64,000 nt of DNA. Origin: Oscarella lobularis (taxonomy: Eukaryota; Porifera; Homoscleromorpha; Homosclerophorida; Oscarellidae). The position numbers and the translations under genes are program-made. Below the pieces are notes generated by a model. The model was not told the DNA's origin. It ran no database searches and saw only the letters and a program-made list of their open reading frames with translations. The stretch's first letter is position 1, and each line of letters starts with the position of its first letter. Location: contig NC_089175.1 in NCBI RefSeq assembly GCF_947507565.1, forward strand, positions 3,957,733 to 4,021,732, in the 5' to 3' direction. Of this stretch, positions 43,165 through 55,126 are shown piece by piece.

Positions 43165-46100
43165 TCACGTGTAGTTGTACTCGTACATCTCGGCAGCGAG
43201 ATCGTCGATTGAGCCGGACGGAATAGGCTGACTTTGGCTCCTCATCATGCGCGAATGCCGTCGCGGCCACGTCATATCGTACTAAAGAAAAACAATAGTT
43301 TTATCGTCACGCATGCGTCATTCTGTTGTTTTTTTTACCTTGAACGTGGCGAGCTCTTCGTCGCGTCGCTCGACGGGCTGCTGCTGTTGCTGCTGCTCGA
43401 GATTCAACTGCGATAGAAAGCCGCTCGTCTGACTGCTAATGCTGTACGTTCTCGGCAGAATTTTCCGCGGATTCCTCTCGGCATTGTCGTCCGCATCCAA
43501 AGCGATGAACGTCCTCCTATACCTACACCAAAGAAACGTTACGAGAAACGCACGCACTCTGAAGTGGCTAAACCAACGTTTCCTCCAATGGAACGGGCCC
43601 GCTTCGTAGTACGACTGAAGAAAAATCATAGTCAATTCTCTTTCGTTCCCTGGATCCGTTCATACGTTACCTTCGTTTATTCTAGGGTCGTCCGAGACTC
43701 CGGGAATCTCCTCGGTCTTCTTCTTGCTCTTCGAACCCCGGCAGCAGCAAAGAACAATGCAAACCAAAAAGATCGAAGCGACGACGATTCCGCCTACGAC
43801 GCTTCCTATGATGATATAGAGATCGACGTCGTCGTCAATAAGCTCCCCGCGCGTCGTCGGCAGAATCTCACGATCTAGAAAAAAAATAATAATTATTATT
43901 TCGAGCTTGCATGTACCCCACGTGGGGCCCTCGACCGTTTCCTCACCTGTTGGACTTTCCGTTTCTGACGGAGTTTCAGCTATCATGACGACGAACGTCG
44001 TCTCGGAATTACCAAGAGGATTCTCCGCTCGGCACGTGTACTCTCCCGAAACGCTTCCGTTCACGTTCTTCAATTGCAAGACGGACGCTTGCTCGTCGTC
44101 TTCGTCGTCGACGGCGTCGAGACCGGCGAAACGCGCGCCGTCCTTTTCCCACGTAAACGCGGGAGGCGGCACGGCTTCGGAGGGACATCGCAATTCGGGC
44201 CACTCGTCGCCTGGTCCGAGTTCGAGGAACCGAAAGTTATCGGGCACAGGTAAGTTTTGAGGAGGATCTAGAGTAAGAAAAAAAGCCAAATGGCATTAGG
44301 GAGAGTATATAGACAGGACCCAAATAGAGTGACGTCAGAAAATGGAAAGTAGGGTCCGCCCACCCCCATTTCAAAACCCACTCTCACTTACACTGAACTG
44401 TCACATTCACGTGTGCCCAAGCCGTTCCGAGATCCGTGTCCACGACGCACGTATATCTTCCCGCGTGACTGCGCGTCGCCGCGGGCACGTGAAGCGTTCG
44501 CCTGTCGTCGGACAACGTCACACCCTCGCCCAACCCGTCGGCACGTCCTGTCGCCCGCCAGCTGACAGGAACCGACTGATTATAATATTCGACCGCACAG
44601 CTGACCGTTATGGGATCGCTTTCATTCACAATCACCATAGGAGAGGACACCGTAACCACAGGCGCTAATAAGTAAATAAATAAATACATAGATTATCATA
44701 AATGAAAAGGGAAACTCTAATCGAAACGTACGTAGCGGTTCCTTGGGTTTGACTGTCAAAACAACGATCGCGGTCGATTCCGTACCGTGTCTATTGAACG
44801 GTATGCACGTGTATTCTCCCGAGTCGGCTAACGTCGCTCCTTTGATTGTGAGATTGCCCGTCAGGTTCGACACGGCGACTTCCTTGTTGCCGCGCTTCCA
44901 CTGATAGGTGATTTTCGAGCCAGACGGATTGCCGTCGGCCGAGCAGGGAAGGCTGACGTTGTTTCCCTCCATGACGAGCATAGAGACGCGAGAAGGAACG
45001 GTGACAAAGGCAGGGTCTATAGAGAAGAAGAAATGAGATCAATACTATTAGATCGTCTCTCTTACATTCGACGACTAAGTGAGATGTGCTTTGACTTCCC
45101 TCGCCGAACTCGTTCTCGATGTAGCACTGATACATTCCCCCGTCGTGTTTTTCGACGGGAGACAGATTCAACGTGCCGTTTTCCGTTCGTTGAACGCGAC
45201 TGCCGTTGAGCGCGACCGGAGCGCCGTCCTTGAGCCACGTGATGGTCGCACTTGGGCTCTCGGCTCGGCACATGAGCCCAACGGTCATTCCCGTAATGGC
45301 CGTCACGGCTTGGGATGGCGATTTAGCAAACAGAGGCTCAGCTGGAAAAAAATACGTGGGTCAGTAGTGAATTCAATAACCCCTCGCTAAAAATCATTTT
45401 GGGACCATTATTACCCCATTCCGTAATTCAATTACTAATCGTCTGTATAAACTTTCAAAACATGCGCGACATGCGAGAAGGGTATAGTTGTTTCAAGCGC
45501 ATCCACGCAAGCTGGGTCCTCTCGAAAAAATATTTTTAGAGTCCTGACCAAAGCAGATTCTCTTACAACAAAGCCTGGGAACCCACTGAAAGCTACTAGA
45601 GACTCGAAGCAATGGGACTTATGGGTCTCCCCTACTCTATCTCGCTTCTTGACTGACCTACAACCGTGAGAACTGCAGACGACGAAAGTCTCTTCTGAGT
45701 CACCACGTCTTTCGCCGAACAGGAATACGTTCCGGCGTCGTTCTGACTCGCCGATTGAAAATAGAGGTTATAGAGATCCTCGCGAAGACGACGCGACGGA
45801 TCGGTCGTCCGACTGGCAACCAGGACATTCGCGTTGCCGACTTGTCGACGCCAAGCGAAGTCGGTGACGGCACCGCTAAAAGCGCAGGCCAGTACAGCGG
45901 ATTCTCCCTCGCGCACACTGATACTAGAGGGTCTCTCCGAAAAGGAACTATGCGTTGCAGCAGCATCATCTGAAAATCAATAATGTTAATCCTAAATTTA
46001 TTATTGATTCTTCTTACGTGTCCTATTCAGTCGTGCCCCTCTGCTTTGCACCGTCTGCCCGAGGATGTGCGGACTCGTCGCGACGCAGAAGAACTCCGAT

Positions 46101-47385
46101 CGAAAGTCGACGTTCTCCAAAAAATGAATTTGCAGGAAACTTCGCAGGCCGATCTGATGGGCGAAGTAGCGTCCCGAATCGACGCGTCGTCGTCGAAAGC
46201 CGTCCTTTCGTTCCCAATGGATGACGGGATCGACGACGAAGGGCAGCGCTTCGAGTTCGCACTCGAGAACGGCGGCGCCCGGCCCGGCCTTACGCGTACG
46301 CTGCTCGGCGTAGTGCACCGCATCGACAGGATCCCTTATGAACCCTTTGGGCAAATCTAAAAAAACCGTTGAAACGGATCCTTCGCGATTGACAATAACT
46401 CACCGTGATATCGAACAGTCGCCTTTCGACTGGCGATCGTTCCCGCTGCGTTCGTCGCGAGACACTGGTAGACGCCAGCGTCGCTCGGTTTGAAATTCGT
46501 GACTTTGAGCTTGCTCTTCGTCGCCGTTTCGACGAGCGGGACCCCGTTCAATCGCCACTCGATGTCGATGCGCGGCGAGCCGACCGCGCGACAGATGAGC
46601 GTCGCCGTGCGACCGAGTTTTAGAACGGGGCTCGGTAGCGGCGGCTCGCGAGTGAATCGGGGCCCCACCGCTACGACGACGGATTGGGCGCGAGCGCCTA
46701 AAAAAAGAGGAAATAGACGAAGTGTAAAGAGGAAGTTTGTTGCAAGTAACGCTTTAGGGCTTTTCTTTCGAACGTGTTGACTTTATGCAAATCGTTCGGG
46801 TTCCGCGTGGGTTGGGAAGTGGCTCCTGGAGAGCGCGGTTCGGAGACGGAAGATAGGGAAAAACGACGAGACGCAGCGACAATGTGGCACGAAAAAATAA
46901 CCAAGACGGAATGGGGACTAGGTTCGGGGAAAAACTCGTCGCGATCGAACGCGGAGACCGTAAATTTAGAATTCGGCTTATCCGAAATCGAAATAGATAG
47001 GCGCTACGTAAGTGTCAACGCGCCTTTCTTCGACTCGCGAAGGCTCGCTCCGCGAAAGCGTTTCCTCGTTTACCGTCGTATGCTAATGCGAAGGAAAACG
47101 AGACGTTGGCGTCTGCGTCTGTCTCGAAACCGCGCGTAGGCCTACAGTCTATATGAGGCCGCATCGCTCGGAGCGACCGACCGTGACAGGGTGTTGCCGC
47201 GCCTCTCGAGCGCGTAGCCGGGAAACGCGAGGAGTAGGGGCGGGAAAAGCGGGCAACCGACGAAGAGGAAATAACGACACAGGACGCCCAAGGACGCAAG
47301 CCAGAGGCTTTCCCATCCCCCCTCATGGGAACTCACACTCGTAGACGGCTTGAACGATTGCAATCCAGAAAGCTATTCGAAGCAT
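43165..47385 (-). CDS. Seven-Ig receptor-like membrane protein (12 exons, 896 aa)
   Basis: Exons 47337-47385, 46404-46697, 46018-46356, 45658-45969, 45066-45341, 44732-45016, 44392-44664, 43947-44267, 43671-43874, 43578-43614, 43339-43522 and 43165-43281 join in phase and sum to 2,691 bp. Signal peptide (MLRIAFWIAIVQAVYE), seven Ig domains, one per exon, most with the C, W and DxGxYxC signatures (GVYQCLATNAAG, GGMYQCYIENEFG, GEYTCIPFNRHG, GRYTCVVDTD, GEYTCRAENPLG), then TM (YIIIGSVVGGIVVASIFLVC). The cytoplasmic tail of about 150 residues has a short polyglutamine run and Tyr sites (RTYSIS, AAEMYEYNYT at the end). No kinase. Likely an adhesion or co-receptor protein; ligand unknown. Confidence 0.85.
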
Positions 47386-47663
47386 CCTCCCCTGGCTTTC
47401 TTTCTTCTGTTCCGACTCGAAAGATATGCTACCTATATGCGTGAAAGAAGCGCGCAAAATTTGCCACTGCCCACGCAGTGAATCCTCACTACCTCACCGA
47501 CCTTTTCCCCAGCCCTTTTCCAACCTTGTTGACCGCTCTGTACCGAAGGCGTTAAGCTCCTGCTGCGCACCAGCGGAAGAGATAAAGGTAACTGAGCAGT
47601 TTTGATTAGAGCGATGCGGATACACCTTACGGGGACATGCACGTGAAACGTGTTGATATTGAA

Positions 47664-48095
47664 TCAACTGGCTTCCCGTCCAGCCCACGGGCCTCGAACG
47701 CACCTCGGAGCGATGAGAACGTCGATAAAGCTCACGCCCGCGTGCTCGTCGTCGTTTCGATTTTCGTTTCGCCTCTCGACGACGATCTCGCACGTCACGT
47801 CAATCTCCGCGTCGTTTCGCGAAGGAATTAGTCGTCTATTTGTCAAATTAGCGACTGTTTCGGGGCCGGAGACGCACCGCGGAGGAGCTGGCCTTTGCAT
47901 TGCATTACGACTCCCCCTCCTAATCTCTGCATGCGGGCGAGAAAGCCCTCGAGGAGAAAACTCGTCTGACGTCACAACGCGAAAGGAGAATCGTTTTGAT
48001 TTCGAAGAATCGAGTCCCCCCCACTTGCTGGAATTGGGTCCGAACGACCGCAAATATCTCTCCGCAAGTCTATCTTGAATAAAAGGACCCCTCAT
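47664..48095 (-). CDS. Possible small gene or exon, unknown function
   Basis: An open minus-strand frame of 143 codons between two receptor genes. A sub-segment (NDAEIDVTCEIVVERRNEN, EHAGVSFIDVLIAPR) ends at a plausible donor (CCGAG|GTGCGT) and looks coding, while the rest is less convincing. It may be an exon of an unresolved gene or simply the open antisense of GC-rich DNA. The rest of 47390-48570 has no clear gene. Confidence 0.2.
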   Translation of the reverse strand: MRGPFIQDRLAERYLRSFGPNSSKWGGLDSSKSKRFSFRVVTSDEFSPRGLSRPHAEIRRGSRNAMQRPAPPRCVSGPETVANLTNRRLIPSRNDAEIDVTCEIVVERRNENRNDDEHAGVSFIDVLIAPRCVRGPWAGREAS

Positions 48096-48577
48096 TCAAT
48101 TCGTTGACTTCCATCTCCGTATCCAAAAGCGTGGGAAATGACGTTGGACTGAATGTTCCACAACCTGTCTCCTGATTGCCTGGTTAATTCTCCTGCCATG
48201 TGGGGACAAAGGAGATTAGCCCTGCCAACGCCGTTTGCAAGAAGCCTATATATACCATCAACTGATGAGTGACTATTTCAAAAGCAGACTTGTGCGCAAA
48301 AGCGGTTGCAGATACACGAAACAATACGTCTCAGAGTGCCTTGTGATAAAAAATCTGCGCCGGTGGAGTTTACAATATGAAGCCTCGCTGTGTCCTCAAG
48401 ACTTGATTATGACAGACTGGACACAATCTTGTCACCCACTCGACTCGAACTATCACAGACCAACTTTATTTCTTCACCGACTACTGCTACAAGAACCCCG
48501 AGGAGGAAAAGAAAGCAGAACGACACTACTAATACTAATAACCCCCGTCAAGTTTCAAAGATTGAGCGGGATACAAT

Positions 48578-48646
48578 CTACATCTCCGTTTCCTTTCCCA
48601 GGAATCGTCTCGGTTCGCTGACGACTTTGATGTCCGGGAGAGCTAT

Positions 48647-48687
<41 letters not shown>

Positions 48688-51600
48688 TTGCGGGCACGGG
48701 TTCGGGTTCCGGCGGCTCCTTGAGCGGCACTTCCTTCATCTCGTTCGCCGGAGCATTGCCGTTGAGACCACTACAGCAACAACAAGAGTTTTCATTCCAA
48801 TGACTAAATATGTTATAAAGGGAAGCCTCTATTCTATTCCCTTACGTTCCGTTTTCTTCCACGTTGTTGTTGTTGTTGTTGTGACCGGGAGGATGAGCTG
48901 GGGGAAAAAAGAGAGATCGTTTTCTCTGAGCCGACTTGGCGTGTCGCGTCAGGTCTTACGCGAATAGTTCCCCTTTTGATGGAGAATTCCAATTACGATT
49001 CCCGAAATGATGGCGATAATGAGAAGAAATGCGCCAACAGTGCCAACGCTTATTCCAATCACCCTCGCCGAATCTAAAAGGAACAGAGTCGTCTTCTCCA
49101 CGCACCAAGACAGCGATCATTATTACCCCCTTTTGCCTCCAGCAGAGTTGGCAAAGCTGTAGAATTGAGCTCCTCAGCTATGAAAAAAATTATTGATTTT
49201 TTTATTTCGACCTCTTCTCGACGTCTCTACCGTGTGTTTTTGCTTCGTGTATGACGCTCGGTTCGCTCTCGCCTATCTGATTCGCCGCCTTGACGCGAAA
49301 TCCGTACAGCGTGTCGGATTGGAGCCGATTGACGTGCTCCGTCATGCTGTCTGCCGAGACGACGCGTCGTTCGCCCGTGTCCGTGCCGTTGTGAAATATT
49401 TCGATGATGAATCCCGTTACCGGAGAGCCGCCGTTGAAATTGGGCGTCCATTCGATGAGAACGGTGTCGTGGGAGACGGTCGAAACGCCAACGAGAAGGG
49501 GAGCTTCAGGAACAGCTAAAAAGCAGAAAAAAACAGTTAGTAAGTCTATAAATCTCTAGTATGAATAGGGTCTATGCCTTTATACACATGTATTAGAAAT
49601 ACGTTCACCCTACTTTTTCTCTTGACAATGATCTCTTTTTCAGATTTTCCAAGGAGATTTCTCGCCTCGCAACGATACGTTCCGAAGTGGCGATCCTCTA
49701 TGCTGTGCAAGACGAGTCGACTCTCGTACACGTTGACGTCGATCGCTGTCGTTCGACTCATTTCCCCGTTGAAGAGTCGATTGCCGGAATACCACTTTAC
49801 GGTCGGCGCGGGTTGCGACGTCACCACGCAAATGATGTCCAGATGGTCGTCGAGCGTCGCGTAGACAGTCGCCTCGGCAGTCGCTTTAGGCGGAACTGGA
49901 AAAAAAAAGAACATTTCAACGAGGAGAGAAATTGAACAAAATTCTTCCTTACATTGGACTACGAGTCGTGTGGTTTGTCGAACCGTTCCGGCGATGTTCG
50001 TCACCATGCAGACGTACATTCCCTCGTCCGACTGTCGCACGTCGGGTATGTGAAGCGAATGATTTATGATCCAACTGCGCCCGGGAAGCGACGTCTCCCA
50101 GCTGAAACGCGGCGGCGGATGACCGGACCCTTTGCACGGTAAAATGGCCGTATCTGTAATATTGACTCGTACAATAACGACGGGCGAGATGACAGCGGGA
50201 TGAACTTAGGCAAAGAATCATCAAGACACGTCAATAAGACTATGACGATTTCTTACTGGCAATCGTTAGATTGGCTGATGCGGTCGTACCCGTGCCCTCG
50301 GCGTTGCTTGGCGCGCATTCGTACGTGCCCGAGTCGGCTATTTGAACGCGATCGATTCGCAGAGAGCCCGTCGTCGTGACGACGTATCTCGACGAGTTGA
50401 TTTCGGTCGCTCGAACTCGCGCACCGAGCTTGGACACTTTGAACCAATTGTAGGTGATATTGGACGGATTGCCTTTGGCCGAACAGTGAAGAACGGCCGA
50501 ATCTCCGACGAGAGCGACCGTATTCACCGGCCCAACCGTCACCTTAGCCGGATCTAGAAAAATTCTCCTAAATCCTTCATCATTGATTGATCTTATATCT
50601 TACAGACGACATCAAGAAACGTGCTCGAGTGATCGTTTCCGTACGCGTTCGTGACGAAACACTGAAATATGCCGTAGTGTTCGTCCGTCACGCGATCGAT
50701 CGAAATCGTCGCTCCCGAGTCGACGACGTTGACGGAGTCCGGCACCGGCGCGCCGTTCAGCATCCACTCGTAGACGAGCGGTTCCGTTCCCGCCGTCGTC
50801 TCGCAGGCGAACCGAAAAGGCGATTCGTCTCTTTCTCGAATCACGACACGTTCGGTGGCCGGTCGAACTAGGGGAGCATCTAAACCCAAAACAATGTTTA
50901 GAGACGCCGGTCACATAAGCGAATTAGGAAACCTCCGACGATAACGGTCGTTATGTGCACGTTGGGCGTCGCCTTGAGAGCCTGGCACATGAATCGACCC
51001 GAGTCGGCGGACTCGTTTGTTCGCCCCTTCAAATTCGTCTTTCCGACGCGATTGAATTTTGTCGTCGACGTCGGGTCGATTTCGCCGTTCATGAAGATGA
51101 CCTTGCCGTCGTTCAAGTCGATCCAGACGACATTATCCTCGCCGCGTATCGAGCATCCCATGACGAAGACATCGGTTCCCGTCGCGTCGATATTGACGGG
51201 CGGAATTGTCGTAAAGGCTACCGTGTCGTACGTCGGATCGCCTTCGAAGAGGAAAAAATTCAATTAGCGAAAAATTACGTTTTCGTTAATTGAATTTCAC
51301 TCGTTTTAATCAGCTGGGCGTTGGCGCTCGCCATTCTCGCGTTGCCGCCTTTTGCCATGCATCGATACGAATATTCAAAGTCCTCATCCACGGGTCCGTG
51401 GATTTGAAGAGTCGCCGTGTCGCCCGTTTGAAATTGCGTGTAGTTCTCGAATCGTCCGCCGCCGCCGGGCGTCGGCACGATCTCCTCAGCCGCGCCAGCG
51501 CTCGAAACGCGTTCCCAAACGATCGTCGGCGGCGTCAGGTTCTCGATGTGGCGGACGGTGCACTGAAACGCCGCCGTACCGACGCCCGGTTGAGGGTTGG

Positions 51601-52107
51601 CGTAGAAACGAGCGTCGACCGGATCTTTAGTAAACGGACTCACGTCTGCATAAAGAAGAGTCGTCTTATCATCAGACAATGATTTCGTGCGTACATCGGT
51701 AACGGAGATGCGCTTTGCGACTGACGAGAATTCCTACGCTACTTCGAACGACGCACTGGTAGAATCCGGCGACGAACGGATTGACCGAGGCGATGCGCAG
51801 GTGGCCTGACGATTCGTTGTAGACGCGATTCGCGTCGACGTCAAAGTCGACGCCCTTGAAACGCCACGTGTACGTCAAGGACGACGACGACGACGACGGA
51901 TCGATCGCGCGACAGGAGAGCGCCGCCGGTTTGTTGATGTTTGCGTCGGTGTCGACGGGCTCTTCGACGAACTTTGGAAGAGCGACGACTACTGCGCAAA
52001 TGATGTCTAAGATTTAGGGAATGCGTAGGGCTTTGAGACTTTTGCGTACTGATGTAGGCTTCGTGTAGGAGCAGATAGATGGCGAGGAGTTTTGCCGTCG
52101 TCGCCAT
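48578..52107 (-). CDS. Ig/FN3 adhesion-type receptor (13 exons, 941 aa)
   Basis: Exons 52050-52107, 51695-52006, 51301-51645, 50933-51241, 50604-50879, 50257-50553, 49953-50204, 49614-49895, 49231-49515, 49127-49177, 48960-49073, 48846-48897 and 48578-48770 join in phase and total 2,826 bp. Signal peptide MATTAKLLAIYLLLHEAYI; seven Ig domains (for example GFYQCVVRSSVG, GIFQCFVTNAYG, GTYECAPSNAEG, GMYVCMVTNIAG, GTYRCEARNLLG); one FN3 domain (EAPLLVGVSTVSHDTVLIEW to TLYGFRVKAANQIGE); TM (VIGISVGTVGAFLLIIAIIS). The short tail holds an Asn run and a Glu-Pro dipeptide repeat, ending LGKETEM. The layout resembles neural-type IgCAMs. The (GGGCTC)n tract at 48650-48690 is this Glu-Pro run. Confidence 0.87.
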
Positions 52108-52359
52108 GGGAATCGCTATGTGGGGAGAGACCGAGCTTTCGTTGCTTCTTTCTTCAACTTGGCAGCAGGGAGTGACGTTGGAGCCGTTACTTTCAATTTT
52201 CTTCGCACGCAAGCGAATCGACCTATCAAAGGAGTTCCATCCAGCGAGGCGAGAATTCTTTCACGGAGCCGTCAACTCTCTTAGTCCGATTTTAGAGGCA
52301 AGCGCGTGGAAAGAGAAAAGTGGGAGAGCTATAACTTAGAGCTGTACAAAAGAGTTTTT

Positions 52360-54843
52360 TCACGCGGTGAAATTCGTCTCGTCGACGTGACGCGGAGCGA
52401 AACGTCGCTCCACGTCCGGACTGAGCGGCGGAGGCGGATGATCCGGCTCAGGCGGATGATCCGGCTCAGGCGGCTTCATCAACCCGCCGCGCGGAAGCGA
52501 ACAATACTAAAAAAATCAATAATTTGCGTCATAGCAACGTCGCGAAAAAATTCGCACTTACGTCATTTAGATGCGGAATTGTTTCGTAGATGACGTTATC
52601 CCTACCGACGCCGATCGAATGGGATCGTGCCTGCGCCGGCGATCGACTGTATCTCCCGTCGCCGACACCGACCGGCATCGACAATCGTCTCATCTCCGGC
52701 GGCGGCAAACCGACGACAACGGGAGGAGCAGTCGAAAAAGGAAAATTGGATTGCGACGGAAACGGCGGAAAAGTCGGTCCGAATCCAGGCGGCGGCGACA
52801 GCGGCGCGTTGAGCGACATCGCATCGACGGGCGGCGGCGGCGGAATGCGAAAGACGGACGACGCAGGTCGTCGTGGAAACCCTTTCTGTGACGCTTGATT
52901 CATCACCGCCGCTCGATTGACGTAGATGGCGTCGTTCAGCGAACCGGCCGGCATCGTTATCGCTCTCGGTATCGTTCCGCGCGAACTGCCGTGAAACGAT
53001 GTGTGACTCGGAATATGTTCGTCGTCGGAGTCGTCGTCGGAGTCGGCGACGATTGGGTTGGCGACGGAGGCGAGGGATGCGGCGGAGGCGGCGAGGCTGT
53101 TGCGACTGCTCTTTCGACTGATCATTATGTGCTCGTCGTTGTCCGTCGGCACGACGCTCGCCGCGCGACTGTTGTCCTTGCTGCTGGGTCCGTCGACGGC
53201 GTATCGAGCGCTGACGGGTCCGAGCCTATGCGTTTGGAAATCAATAAAGGAGGTTACATTGGGATTCATTAGGGAGATGTCTTACGCTAATGCTTCCTTT
53301 ATTCTCAGTATCTCCGCTTCATCTATATATAGAGAGCGTTTATTATCCAGCGGTACATTATATGAGATTGTGTACGTTTTTTCTTGCTCTTATTTCGGAT
53401 GCAGCGACGACAAGCCCATATGAACAAGACGATGAAGAAAATAATTGCTCCACCAATTATGCCGAGAAAGTAGGGATTCAACACGCCAAATAATTCGTCA
53501 GCCACCCCGGCTGGGTAAACGAGAGGACCTAGGTATTCAATACGAACTTAGATGTCTGGACTGATTTGAATGCGTGAAATATATTACGCGGAAGGGGGAA
53601 AGCAGTAGGAGTAGCGACTGGCGCTGGAGCTAAAGAGACGACGATAATCACATCGAATCATGCAACATATCTTGCTAGATATCGTACTCTGCGATGGAGA
53701 AATGAAGGACGTTGAGCGAACGTTCTCTGGAAGTGGTATCGAAGAAGAAGAAAACGCAATCTGCTCACTAGTGGAGGCAACAAAAATAATAGGAGCTAAA
53801 AAGAAACAAATTATTCTCTCTTTAGGCGCCAAAAAAAACGATTTCTCCGTACCTTGTGATGAAAAGTCTCTCGGGGCGGTCTCAGCATTCTCTCCGGGGG
53901 TGGCTACACGCAAAGGGAAAGCATTAGACAGAGTCTGTGTCGAACAGTCGATTCGTTACCGGACGGGGCTAGCACGAACGTAGGAGCGATCGGGGACGTC
54001 GTCGCCGGCAACGACGGTGAAACGGTCGGAGTCACGCCTCGCTGAAAGAGCGTCAACGTTCGAAGATCTACGAGAACCGGACTAAACCAGGACGGTCTAT
54101 CTAAACACGCGGAGACCCACCTGTTCCGACAACGAAGGATGACGTCAAAGGCGCCAGAGTTGGAACCACCGCAGTCGACGGCAACAACGACGACGACGAA
54201 GCGGAGCACGATGTCTCTCCGGCGCGGCACAGGCATTCGTATCCGCCGTACGTGTTATTGCACGTCGTCCCGTTGGGGCACGGCCGCGTAGCGCACTCGT
54301 CGACGTCGACGTCGCACAGAACGCCCTCGAATCGTCCGTCGGGACAGACGCACGCGAATCCGCGCCCAATCGCGTCGCCGCTCGACGAACAGCTATTGTT
54401 ATTGATGAAGCACGACTCGCAGACGCCGTTGTTTTCGCATGGATTATTCGTCGTGCAGTTGTACGATTCGCAATTGCGTCCGACGTACGGTCCGACGCAG
54501 TGGCACGTGTAGTTGCCGGCGGCGCCGTCGTCGACGCACGTAGCGTTGTGGCGACACGGCGACGAATCGCACGCTTCGCTACCTGGACACGCGTTAGGCT
54601 TCGTTACAGCGGCGAAATCGCTTTAGAAGCTTCTCACGCTCGGTTACTCCTTGTTATTCGCGGCTAGACTAGGGTTCTATAGCAACGCGACGCCGAGGCG
54701 AAACATGCGCGTGGACAAATCGAGACGTCAAACGCTCCACATACTTAGATGCTACTGGTGGATGTCGTCGTACCTTTTGTGACCGTTTGCGTCGTGGCGA
54801 GATAGAGTACAATGATGGTGCAAGTGACACCTATGATTGACAT
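52360..54843 (-). CDS. EGF-repeat membrane protein with long proline-rich tail (six exons, 545 aa)
   Basis: Exons 54774-54843, 54121-54582, 53960-54100, 53357-53510, 52562-53225 and 52360-52506 join in phase (1,638 bp). Signal peptide (MSIIGVTCTIIVLYLATT), three EGF modules (CDSSPCRHNATC; a long second one with CENNGVCESC; a calcium-binding-type third, DVDECATRPCPNGTTC), a Ser/Thr/Pro stalk, TM (YFLGIIGGAIIFFIVLFIWA) and a basic juxtamembrane KSKKKRTQ. The tail is about 270 residues, rich in Ser and Pro (PPPPPVDAM, PPEPDHPPEPDHPPPP) with Tyr motifs such as NVIYETI. A signalling or adhesion receptor; no ligand can be named. Confidence 0.82.
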
Positions 54844-54849
54844 TCTCGG

Positions 54850-55126
54850 GAAACGAACGGGGGAGCACTTGGACAGGACAGAGGAGGAGATTGGCTGTGG
54901 CTTATGACTCTTGAAGGATATAACGTCTGTTTATATACGTAGTGGGTCGCAAGTGGCTTCCGCTGCCTAATCAAATCTGTTTCCTGCACTGTAGTTCCTG
55001 GGCGGATTCTGATTGAAGTTGAATGGTATGTAGCACGCTGCATGGTGCTTAGCTACTGCAGTCTAATGAGTCTATCTATGTATGAATGATTTGGGGCACT
55101 GCTCGTCAGATAATTTGACCTCATTG
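54850..55126. promoter_or_regulatory. Likely bidirectional promoter region
   Basis: About 280 bp separate the start of the EGF receptor (minus) from the start of the CARD-kinase (plus). No coding frame is supported here. The promoter role is inferred only from the divergent starts; no motif was identified. Confidence 0.35.

Noticed and set aside
48390-48803. Plus-strand frame with a Gly-Ser repeat
   Set aside because: It is the antisense of the Glu-Pro repeat in the Ig/FN3 receptor tail, whose exons join in phase.
52571-53423. Plus-strand Arg- and Asp-rich frames
   Set aside because: Antisense of the well-supported EGF-receptor cytoplasmic exon.
53570-53920. Minus-strand 109-codon frame as an exon of the EGF receptor
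   Set aside because: The flanking exons join in phase without it, and its content is not protein-like. Treated as intron.
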